Shown: piece after piece, positions 6,105 to 12,605 of the stretch
Layout of the letters: the number at the start of each line of letters is the position of its first letter
Numbering within the stretch: position 1 is the stretch's first letter
From: Elusimicrobiota bacterium
GTDB lineage: Bacteria; Elusimicrobiota; Elusimicrobia; UBA1565
Assembly (NCBI GenBank): GCA_003450735.1
Contig: DMEZ01000072.1
Coordinates: 8,567-21,890, forward strand
DNA length: 13,324 nucleotides
Direction: 5' to 3'
Notes under the pieces: model-generated
Told to the model about the DNA's origin: nothing
The model's database searches: none
What the model saw: the letters and a program-made list of their open reading frames with translations, nothing else
Translations under genes and position numbers: made by a program

Positions 6105-7679
6105 GATTTCACCCAGACGGTCGGGCGCCGGGCGGGGCTCATCGCGCCCCTCTCGGCTTTGCGCACGCGCCGCGACCTCGGCATCGGCTACGTGGGGGCG
6201 CTGGAGCCTTTCTTCGACTGGATGGAGCAGGCGGGCTTGAGCGCGCTCTCGCTTCTGCCCTTGAACGACCTCTCCCCGCTCGACTCCTGCCCCTATTCGG
6301 CCATCAGCGCCTTCGCCGTGGACCCAGCCTACCTCGCCCTGCAGGACATCCATGAGATCAAGCGCTCGCCGGAGCTCAAGCACCGCTTCGACGAGACCTT
6401 CGACTCCCGCGAGGCGCAGATCTGCCAGCGGGCCAAGGGGGTCCGCTTCGGCGACGTGCGGGCGCTCAAGATGCGCCTCTTCGAGGAGGCCTTCCGCCAC
6501 TTCGAGGAGCGCGAGTACGAGCGGGACACGACGCGCGCCCAGGAGTTCCGCGCCTTCCTCGCCCGCAACCGCTGGCTGGCCGACTACGCCCTCTTCAAGA
6601 CCATCAAGGAGGAGCGCGGCTGGGAGTCCTGGACGCGCTGGCCGGAAGGCCTCAAGGAGCGCGACCCGCGCATCCTCACCGACTACCGCCACAAGCACGC
6701 CTCCCGCGTGCGCTTCCACCAGTACCTGCAGTGGCAGTTCCACGTCCAGTGGAAGGCGGCCCGCGAGGCGGCCGCCCAGCGCGGCATCCTCCTCTTCGGC
6801 GACCTGCCCTTCGGCCTCTCCAAGGAGAGCGCCGACGTCTGGGCGCGCCGCGAGGACTTCGACCTGCGCTGGCGCATGGGCGCGCCGCCCGACTGGTACA
6901 GCGAGACGGGCCAGGACTGGGGTCTGCCGGCCTACCGCTGGCCGGAGATGAAGGAGCGCGGCCACCTCTTCTGGCGCGCCCGCATCCGCCAGGCCGCCGA
7001 GATGTTCGACCTCTTCCGCCTCGACCACGCCGTCGGCTTCTTCCGCACCTGGCGCCTGGAGAAGGACCCGCGCCTCGGGCAGTTCGACGTCATGCCCGAG
7101 GAAGCCCAGCGCGCGCGCGGCCAGGAGTTCTTCGCGATGTCCCTCGAGGAGGCCGGCCGCTCGAAGCCGGTGGCCGAGGACCTGGGGATCATCCCCCCCT
7201 TCGTGCGCGAGGTGCTCCAGGGGCTCGGCATCCCCGGCTACAAGGTCTCCCGCTGGGAGGCGAACGAGAAGGACAAGAGCTTCAAGCACCCCCGCGGCTT
7301 CGCCGAGTGCTCCATCGCCGCGGCCGGGACGCACGACACGCCGACCCTGGCGGCCTGGTGGGCCGAGATCCCCGCCGAGGAGCGCGCGCGCTACTGGGAG
7401 ATGGTCTACGGCCAGGGCGGCTCCGCGCCCGCCTTCCCCGAGGCGCACGAGGCCCTGCTGCGCAACCTCTACGAGGCGGGCTCGGCCTTGACGCTGCTGC
7501 AGTTCCAGGACGTGCTCGGGACGAGCGAGCGGGTCAACGTCCCGGGCACGATCGGCGAACACAACTGGACCTACCGCATCCCGGTGGCGGCGGAGGATCT
7601 GCTGGAAGACCCCTCCTTCGTCCAGGCCGCCCAGACCCTCAAGCGCCTGGCCGTTGAAACGGGCCGGAAAACCTGCTAA
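6102..7679 (+). CDS. malQ: 4-alpha-glucanotransferase (amylomaltase, GH77)
   Basis: Cytoplasmic enzyme that transfers alpha-1,4-glucan segments between maltodextrins, used in maltose and glycogen metabolism. The 525 residues match a bacterial GH77 enzyme. The family's catalytic residues are visible: nucleophile Asp308 in FRLDHAVGFFRTW (305-317), acid/base Glu359 in VAEDLGIIP (357-365), and stabiliser Asp412 in GTHDTPTLAAWW (409-420). Other hallmarks are the N-terminal GIGYVGALEPFFDWMEQAGL (27-46), LPLNDLSPLDSCPYSAISAF (52-71), LFGDLPFGLSKESADVWARR (231-250) and the C-terminal NVPGTIGEHNWTYRI (479-493). The start is fixed by a strong Shine-Dalgarno and the TGATG junction with the transporter. 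An upstream extension of 88 codons is open but not homologous to anything in the family. No glycogen synthesis or other maltodextrin genes are in the window. Confidence 0.97.
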   Translation: MDFTQTVGRRAGLIAPLSALRTRRDLGIGYVGALEPFFDWMEQAGLSALSLLPLNDLSPLDSCPYSAISAFAVDPAYLALQDIHEIKRSPELKHRFDETFDSREAQICQRAKGVRFGDVRALKMRLFEEAFRHFEEREYERDTTRAQEFRAFLARNRWLADYALFKTIKEERGWESWTRWPEGLKERDPRILTDYRHKHASRVRFHQYLQWQFHVQWKAAREAAAQRGILLFGDLPFGLSKESADVWARREDFDLRWRMGAPPDWYSETGQDWGLPAYRWPEMKERGHLFWRARIRQAAEMFDLFRLDHAVGFFRTWRLEKDPRLGQFDVMPEEAQRARGQEFFAMSLEEAGRSKPVAEDLGIIPPFVREVLQGLGIPGYKVSRWEANEKDKSFKHPRGFAECSIAAAGTHDTPTLAAWWAEIPAEERARYWEMVYGQGGSAPAFPEAHEALLRNLYEAGSALTLLQFQDVLGTSERVNVPGTIGEHNWTYRIPVAAEDLLEDPSFVQAAQTLKRLAVETGRKTC

Positions 7680-7690
7680 GTTATCCGCCA

Positions 7691-7996
7691 ATGGCGAAAT
7701 GGGAGAAGATCTGCGCCGTCGCCGACGTGCCCGCGGGGACCCGCAAGGTATTCCCGCTCAGCGCCCTGGACATCCTCATCTTCAACGCCGGCAAGCGCTT
7801 CTACGCCTCAGCCGCGGAGTGCCCGCACGAGGGCAAGAGCCTGGAGGACTGCGACCTGCAGGGCCACGTGCTCGTCTGCAAGGGTCACGGCTACAAGTTC
7901 GACCTCTCCAACGGGAAGTGCGTCACCGAGGCCGACATCGACCTGCCCGTCTTCCCCGTCGAAGTCCGCGAAGACTCCATCTGGGTGAAGTTCTAG
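7691..7996 (+). CDS. Rieske [2Fe-2S] ferredoxin-like protein
   Basis: Small soluble electron carrier of 101 residues, consisting of a single Rieske domain. Cluster ligands are visible as C44-P-H46 and C63-K-G-H66, with 16 residues between His46 and Cys63, in the usual C-x-H ... C-x-x-H arrangement. The pattern GHVLVCKGHGYKFDLSNGKC (58-77) is typical of dioxygenase ferredoxins and NirD-like small subunits; partner enzyme unknown because no oxygenase, reductase or nitrite reductase is in the window. It starts 11 bases after malQ, so it is probably the last gene of the plus-strand operon, yet I see no clear Shine-Dalgarno; coupling to malQ could supply ribosomes. There are no membrane segments or signal peptide. 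Confidence 0.9.
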   Translation: MAKWEKICAVADVPAGTRKVFPLSALDILIFNAGKRFYASAAECPHEGKSLEDCDLQGHVLVCKGHGYKFDLSNGKCVTEADIDLPVFPVEVREDSIWVKF

Positions 7997-8030
7997 CCTC
8001 CGACCCTTCCTACCTGCTGTTTCACTTTTA

Positions 8031-8053
8031 CACCTAGGCTTGAGGCTTAGGTG
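8031..8053. terminator. Inverted repeat between two convergent genes, possible bidirectional terminator
   Basis: CACCTAGGC (8031-8039) and GGCTTAGG plus TG (8045-8053) can pair as a nine-base stem with one G-T wobble and a five-base loop. It lies in the 84-base gap between the Rieske gene and the opposing secreted-protein gene, where terminators for both are expected. No T-run follows on either strand, so intrinsic termination is only plausible. Confidence 0.5.
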
Positions 8054-8080
8054 CCTGTCATTACACTTGGCAGGGTGTTT

Positions 8081-9685
8081 CTAATGCGGCGGAGGGTACG
8101 GACGCGGCTGGGTGGGCACCGTCTGCCACTGGGAGCGGTCGAGCGGGACGCGGGTGAAGTAGTCCGCCACCCCGCCGGCCGGATCGCGCCCGAACTTGCG
8201 GCTCGAGGGGATCTGCGGCACGCGCACCCAGAGGAGCGCCACGACGTCCTCGGAGACGCTCTTCTCGAAGGGCGTCAGCGTCCGGCCCAAGAGGTCGGCA
8301 CCCCCGGCGCCGGCCAAACTCATCAGGTCGGCGCCCAGGCTGTTGAAGGCCGCGCGCGGGAAGAGGTGCGTGGGCTCCTGGCGCAGGCTGTCGTAGATCC
8401 CCTGCCCCGCCTCCTGGTCGCCTGATCCGGCTGAGACCAGCCCGGCGACGGCCCGCGCGACGAGGTCGGGGGTCCTGCCCTGCTCGGGGTAGTTCCAGCC
8501 TTCCTGCCGGAGAGGATCCACCACCTGGGCCGTGCAGGGGCTGAAGGTGCGGTGGTAGCGGATCTCGTGGGCGTAGTATTTGGCGTAGCGCTCCTTGAAC
8601 TTCTCCTGGAGCTGGAGCGGCACGCGGGCGTCCTTCATGACCGCGACGAGCATGCCGGTCGGGCGGTACCAGCTCTGCCCGCTGTTGAGGTCGGAGAGGT
8701 ACTTGTCCATCGGGACGAGGGCGGCGACGATGCCCTTCTCGCTGACCGAGTCCATGTCGTAGAAGTTGCTGACGGTCCAGTCCGCCAGGCTCCCCCCCGC
8801 CGGGAAGAGGCCGGTGAAGAAGCCGAAGTGGCCGCCCAGGGACTCGTCGTCGTCGCCCTGCGCCCCGTTGAGCATGAGGCCCATCACGCTCAGGCCCGCC
8901 CAGGCGCGGCCCTGGCCGGGCCGCTCCCAGAGGAGCTTGGCCTGGAAGGGCGCCTGGGCTCCGCCCTGGTCGGCCGCGACAAGCGCGTCGATGCCGGCGA
9001 CGCCCTGGGCGTCGGCCGCCTCAAGGCGAGACGGCTCGACGCGGAAATCCTCGAGCCAGAAGGAGCGCGCGCGGAAGGTGCGCACCCCGCTGCGTTCGAC
9101 GAAGTCCCCCCGCACGCGCAGAGGGCGGCCGCGAAGGTAGGCGAGGCTCGAGGCGTCGAAGTAAGAGCGGTTGGAGGGGATCCTCGGGGCGAGCTCGAGC
9201 GGCAGGGTCGTGCCGTCCTGGAGGCGCAGAAAGCGGCCGTCCTCCGAGAGCACGGCTCCCTCGAGGACCTCGCGCGCGCCGAGCCACACCAGGGCCGGCG
9301 TCCCGGTCTTGGGGGTCGCGATGAGCTCGTCGGGGAAGTACCACTTGCCCTCGACCGGCCCGCGGCAGGCTTCGCAGCGGCCGGTGCCCAGGACGAAGTC
9401 GCTCTCGGGGTAGAGGCCGAGGAAGCCCGCGCTGACGCCCTTCGCGGTCTCCGGCTCGGAAGCCGGGGGCTTCGGCGCAGCCTCTGGCACGGAGCGCAGC
9501 AGGCCCTCCCGTCGGGAAGTGGAAGCCGGCACAACCACGGCGTCCTGGCGCCGTAGACGGGCTCCGTCGAAGGCAGCGCCGCCCTGCAGGGCCTCGCGCA
9601 GGGCGGCGAGCGCTTGGGCCGCCGCCGCGTCGGGCGGCAGGGCGCAGAGCAGAGCCAGGCTGGCGGCGAGCAGGCGTCGCGGCAT
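8081..9685 (-). CDS. Secreted protein of unknown function, possible papain-like hydrolase
   Basis: I do not recognise this 534-residue protein. It starts with a clear signal peptide (MPRRLL, hydrophobic to about 16, likely cut after AAA near 23), so the mature protein lies outside the cytoplasm. Residues 24-100 are Ala/Pro-rich and contain FDGARLRRQDAV (39-50), matched in the nuclease upstream in this window. A C-x-x-C pair is at Cys104/Cys107. Residues 115-215 look beta-rich. The part from 265 to 400 is most enzyme-like: GGHFGFFTG (284-292) with His286, WTVSNFYDMDS (303-313), YAHEIRYHRTFSPCTAQVVD (371-390) with Cys384 at the start of a predicted helix. His before Cys in this setting resembles circularly permuted NlpC/P60 and DUF4105-type papain-like folds, but this is inference. 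It ends in a Pro-rich tail. A TATAAT lies 11 bases before the ATG. Single gene, convergent with the Rieske gene. Confidence 0.8.
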   Translation of the reverse strand: MPRRLLAASLALLCALPPDAAAAQALAALREALQGGAAFDGARLRRQDAVVVPASTSRREGLLRSVPEAAPKPPASEPETAKGVSAGFLGLYPESDFVLGTGRCEACRGPVEGKWYFPDELIATPKTGTPALVWLGAREVLEGAVLSEDGRFLRLQDGTTLPLELAPRIPSNRSYFDASSLAYLRGRPLRVRGDFVERSGVRTFRARSFWLEDFRVEPSRLEAADAQGVAGIDALVAADQGGAQAPFQAKLLWERPGQGRAWAGLSVMGLMLNGAQGDDDESLGGHFGFFTGLFPAGGSLADWTVSNFYDMDSVSEKGIVAALVPMDKYLSDLNSGQSWYRPTGMLVAVMKDARVPLQLQEKFKERYAKYYAHEIRYHRTFSPCTAQVVDPLRQEGWNYPEQGRTPDLVARAVAGLVSAGSGDQEAGQGIYDSLRQEPTHLFPRAAFNSLGADLMSLAGAGGADLLGRTLTPFEKSVSEDVVALLWVRVPQIPSSRKFGRDPAGGVADYFTRVPLDRSQWQTVPTQPRPYPPPH

Positions 9686-9696
9686 GAGGCGGGGAT

Positions 9697-9702
9697 ATTA
9701 TA
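9697..9702 (-). promoter_or_regulatory. Perfect -10 box very close to the start of the secreted-protein gene
   Basis: Minus strand reads TATAAT, only 11 bases before the ATG at 9685. Transcription would start about four bases from the codon, leaving no room for a Shine-Dalgarno, and none is visible. No good -35 is found at 16-18 bases. Leaderless or near-leaderless translation is the natural reading, if this box is the true promoter. Confidence 0.55.
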
Positions 9703-9747
9703 GGCGCGCGCAAGAGGGTGAACCTGAGGCGGGGTGCCTAGAAGCGT

Positions 9748-11070
9748 CTAGGGCTTGCAGCCCGCCGATGCCGCGGCCCAGAACCGTTTCCTAATCACGA
9801 GCAACAGGATGGAGAGCATCGCCAAGGCCTGGAGCAGGCTGGGCAGGATGTTGCGGATCACTCCGACGTCATCATCAGGATAGGGTGCAAAGATATAGAT
9901 GAATCGATCCGCATCCAAACTCTTCAGAACCATGATCGGAAGGGCATAGCTCAACCCCGAAAAGATCATGGTGATGGCCTCCGGATATCGGATCTTGAAA
10001 AACCGAAACCCCTGCAGGATGGCGCAGTCGCGAACGAGGAACAAAGAAAGCAGCAAGGGCATGCGCCAGTCCGCATTATTCTGTGGATTCCAGTAAAGCA
10101 GAAGGAATTCCGTGCTGAAAGCGGCATACAGGACATAACTCAGGGAGGTGGCGACTGCGACCGGGATATCGTTGCTCAGGAATCTCTTCCCTGACAGCCA
10201 TTTCCTCCACTGTTCATGCCCTTCCGGATTCAGAAGCGCGGCAGCATAAACGAGGACCAATGCCGCAAGAGTAATTGCATGGTAATTTTCCTCTAATAAA
10301 CCGGCTTGGAACAGCAGAAGGAATGCCATGAACGCCGGCAGGCGCCATATCCGGCCGCCCTCGAGAAGGTCGCGCCCGATGCGCCAATTCGCTCCCATGA
10401 AAGCCCAAAGGCCGAACAGGAGTGCGCTCGTCGTGAGCCAAGGAAATTCAGACCAGTCATGGTCGAAATAGACCACATGGCTGCGGGCGCTGTGGGTAGT
10501 GACCACGCCCATGAAAACAGTGATCGCAAAGATGCCCAAGAACAAACCCAAGACTTCAGCGATGGGTTTCGAGACCCTCTCGATGGTATGGCTGGAGACG
10601 AGCAGACCGGATGAAACGGCAAGGAAGGTCAAAGCGGCCAGGAACGCCTGACTCCCGAGCAACGTGGTGAATGAGACTGCGCCGTTGCTGACGAAGACTC
10701 CGACGATGGCCCAGGGCAGCATCAGAATCGCGAGGAAATAGGAGAACAACGGGGCTCCGATGCACTTGCCGAAGGCAATCTCGAAGGAGGATAGCGGGGT
10801 CAAACGCTGCATATCCCAGGTCTTTTCCTGACGCTCAGCCCGGACAGCGCCGGCTGCCCGGGCGGTGCCGTAAACGAGGACAACAAGAGCCTGAACGAGG
10901 ATGGCGCCTTTGAACAACTCGTCTTTCGAACCGAGAGGCGAGCACGCCATGGAAAGGAAGCAGGCCCCGATGAGAACGGTGGTCGCAACGGCGGCGATCA
11001 CCCGCATCCGGCTCAACTCGCTGGCGGCGTAGCGGCCGATCTCCGGAAACCGCTCGGAGAGCGGCGTCAT
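9748..11070 (-). CDS. ABC-2 type exporter permease
   Basis: Integral membrane partner of the ATPase encoded just upstream. The 440 residues hold roughly a dozen hydrophobic segments (for example 24-42, 56-74, 108-128, 135-157, 170-190, 211-228, 244-259, 264-281, 303-326, 337-354, 366-382, 408-426). The cytoplasmic stretch AERQEKTWDMQRLTPLSSFE (78-97) followed by GK matches the ABC-2 permease pattern of a charged helix before TPLS and a membrane re-entry. Substrate unknown. The start overlaps the ATPase stop by four bases (ATGA), so the pair is translationally coupled. Base composition is distinctly lower in GC than flanking genes (one hand-counted row, 10081-10140, is 47%), a sign of transfer. 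Confidence 0.88.
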   Translation of the reverse strand: MTPLSERFPEIGRYAASELSRMRVIAAVATTVLIGACFLSMACSPLGSKDELFKGAILVQALVVLVYGTARAAGAVRAERQEKTWDMQRLTPLSSFEIAFGKCIGAPLFSYFLAILMLPWAIVGVFVSNGAVSFTTLLGSQAFLAALTFLAVSSGLLVSSHTIERVSKPIAEVLGLFLGIFAITVFMGVVTTHSARSHVVYFDHDWSEFPWLTTSALLFGLWAFMGANWRIGRDLLEGGRIWRLPAFMAFLLLFQAGLLEENYHAITLAALVLVYAAALLNPEGHEQWRKWLSGKRFLSNDIPVAVATSLSYVLYAAFSTEFLLLYWNPQNNADWRMPLLLSLFLVRDCAILQGFRFFKIRYPEAITMIFSGLSYALPIMVLKSLDADRFIYIFAPYPDDDVGVIRNILPSLLQALAMLSILLLVIRKRFWAAASAGCKP

Positions 11071-12002
11071 CGTGAGCCCTTCATCAAAGCGTTATAGCTG
11101 TCTTGGATCGTCCCAGCGGCCTCGCTGAAGTGGGTCAAAGAAACTCCCGCTCCTACCAACGCCTTGACGACCTCCGCTACGGCCGGCTGATCCCCGTCGA
11201 ACTCGAACACCACATCCGAGCCGTGGCGCTCAACATGGCTCACCCCGCCCTGCGCCTCGAGCTGCAAAACGGCTCTCTCCACGCCCGCAGCGGCTCGGAG
11301 CCTGAAGCGGCGGCCTGCGGGCAAGCGCCGACGGGCATCGGTCAATGATCCTGCGAACAGCAATCGCCCCTGGTCCATCATCGCCACGTGCGAGCAGTAA
11401 TCCTCAAGTTCCGATAAGATATGCGAGGACACGATGATGGTCTTGCCTGTGCGCGCAAGTCCCTTGAGAAGGGCTTGCATCTCTTCGCGGGACTCCAGAT
11501 CGAGCCCCCCCGCAGGCTCGTCTAGGAGAAGGATCTTCGGGTCGTGCAGGATCGCCCGTGCCAGGCTAAGCTTCTGGCGCATGCCGCGCGAAAGCGTTCC
11601 GATCTGCCTGTCGCCGTACCCTTCAAGTCCGACGTGGGCTTGGATCTCTTCGATTCGGCGGCCGATCATCTCCCTTGGCAATCGATAGGCGTGGTAGAAG
11701 AACCGCAGGTACTCGCAAATCGCAAGCTCGTCATACAATCCATAGAAATCCGGAAGGAATCCCAGCAGGGAATGGACCGCCCGCGGCTGCTCCCGGATAT
11801 CCATGCCGTTGATCCTGGCCGTACCTGAAGAAGGCTCTAGGAGCGCGGCTAACATCCGCATCAGCGTGGTCTTGCCAGCTCCGTTGGGCCCGACCAAGGC
11901 GAAGACGGCACCTTCCTCGACGCTGAAGCTGACGCCGTCCACGGCCAGCGTTTCGTCGAATTCGCGCCTCAATGCGTCGACTTCGATGATGATCGAGCCC
12001 AT
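11067..12002 (-). CDS. ABC transporter ATP-binding protein (ABC-2 export type)
   Basis: Cytoplasmic ATPase of an exporter; 311 residues. Visible motifs are Walker A GPNGAGKT (38-45), signature LSRGMRQKLSLARA (137-150), Walker B ILLLDEPAGGLD (157-168) and the H-loop SSH with His194. The region around the Q-loop reads LGFLPDFYGLYDEL (80-93), with Asp/Pro instead of a Gln, as is common in the DrrA/CcmA-like export subfamily. Residues 225-311 form a short C-terminal extension of unassigned function. The gene opens the pair; its partner is the permease directly downstream. A TATAAT lies 14 bases before the ATG and no Shine-Dalgarno is evident. Substrate could be a drug, lipid, peptide or polysaccharide; nothing here decides. 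GC is intermediate (58% in the one row I counted). Confidence 0.93.
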   Translation of the reverse strand: MGSIIIEVDALRREFDETLAVDGVSFSVEEGAVFALVGPNGAGKTTLMRMLAALLEPSSGTARINGMDIREQPRAVHSLLGFLPDFYGLYDELAICEYLRFFYHAYRLPREMIGRRIEEIQAHVGLEGYGDRQIGTLSRGMRQKLSLARAILHDPKILLLDEPAGGLDLESREEMQALLKGLARTGKTIIVSSHILSELEDYCSHVAMMDQGRLLFAGSLTDARRRLPAGRRFRLRAAAGVERAVLQLEAQGGVSHVERHGSDVVFEFDGDQPAVAEVVKALVGAGVSLTHFSEAAGTIQDSYNALMKGSR

Positions 12003-12016
12003 ATCCCAGGAGATGG

Positions 12017-12022
12017 ATTATA
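12017..12022 (-). promoter_or_regulatory. -10 box of the ABC exporter genes
   Basis: Minus strand TATAAT lies 14 bases before the ATPase ATG, in the 48-base gap after rfbC. It leaves a leader of about seven bases. No convincing -35 is found at 16-18 bases. It suggests the exporter has its own promoter rather than depending on the rfb transcript. Confidence 0.55.
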
Positions 12023-12050
12023 CCCTATGGTTCGGCTGGAAGTACGGCTA

Positions 12051-12605
12051 TTACTTGATGTAAACCGGCAGCTTGTCGGCGAGCTCGGCGAGGGTCTTCC
12101 CCGCCGCGTCGCGCTTGGAGAGGATGGGGTCCTTGACCGGCCACTCGATGCCGGCCTCCGGGTCGTCGAAGCGGATGACGAGCTCGCTCTGGGGGTCGTA
12201 GAAGTCGGTGACCTTGTACTCCACCTGGGCCTTCTCGCTGAGCACGCAGTAGCCGTGCGCGTAGCCGGGCGGGACGTAGAGCTGCTTGAAGTTCTCGGCC
12301 GAGAGCTCCACGCCGACCCAGAAGCCGTAGGCCGGGGAACCCTTGCGGACGTCGAGCGCGACGTCCCAGATCCGCCCCTCGATGGCCCGCACGAGCTTGC
12401 CCTGCGTGCGGCGCAGCTGCAGGTGCATCCCGCGCAAAACGCCGCGCGTCGAGGCGACGTGGTTGTCCTGCACGAAGACCGCGTCGATCCCCCCGGCCGC
12501 GAACTTCTCCTTCTGGTAGGTCTCGGCGAAGAAGCCTCGCTCGTCCCGGAACACCTTGGGCTCGACGATGACGACGCCGGGCAGCTCGGTGCGGATGAAG
12601 TTCAT
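12051..12605 (-). CDS. rfbC: dTDP-4-dehydrorhamnose 3,5-epimerase
   Basis: Converts dTDP-4-keto-6-deoxy-glucose to the L-lyxo isomer, third step of dTDP-L-rhamnose synthesis, in the cytoplasm. The 184-residue length is normal. The cupin family signatures are visible: FRDERGFFAETY (19-30), the catalytic histidine in RGVLRGMHLQ (54-63, His61), GRIWDVALDVRKGSPAYG (77-94), LYVPPGYAHGYCVLSE (109-124) and YKVTDFYDP (130-138), with Tyr130 or Tyr136 as the likely acid, and an Asp near 166 expected to hold His61. The usual RGLHYQ is RGMHLQ here. It overlaps the rfbA stop by four bases (ATGA) and is the last rfb gene on this strand. rfbB and rfbD are not in the window. Confidence 0.96.
   Translation of the reverse strand: MNFIRTELPGVVIVEPKVFRDERGFFAETYQKEKFAAGGIDAVFVQDNHVASTRGVLRGMHLQLRRTQGKLVRAIEGRIWDVALDVRKGSPAYGFWVGVELSAENFKQLYVPPGYAHGYCVLSEKAQVEYKVTDFYDPQSELVIRFDDPEAGIEWPVKDPILSKRDAAGKTLAELADKLPVYIK

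Noticed and set aside
9685..9734. Direct repeat TGAGGCGGGG at 9685-9694 and 9725-9734 as an attachment site of the ABC island
   Set aside because: Ten GC-rich bases 40 apart, both on the same side of the island, with no integrase and no copy at the far end near 12020; likely chance.
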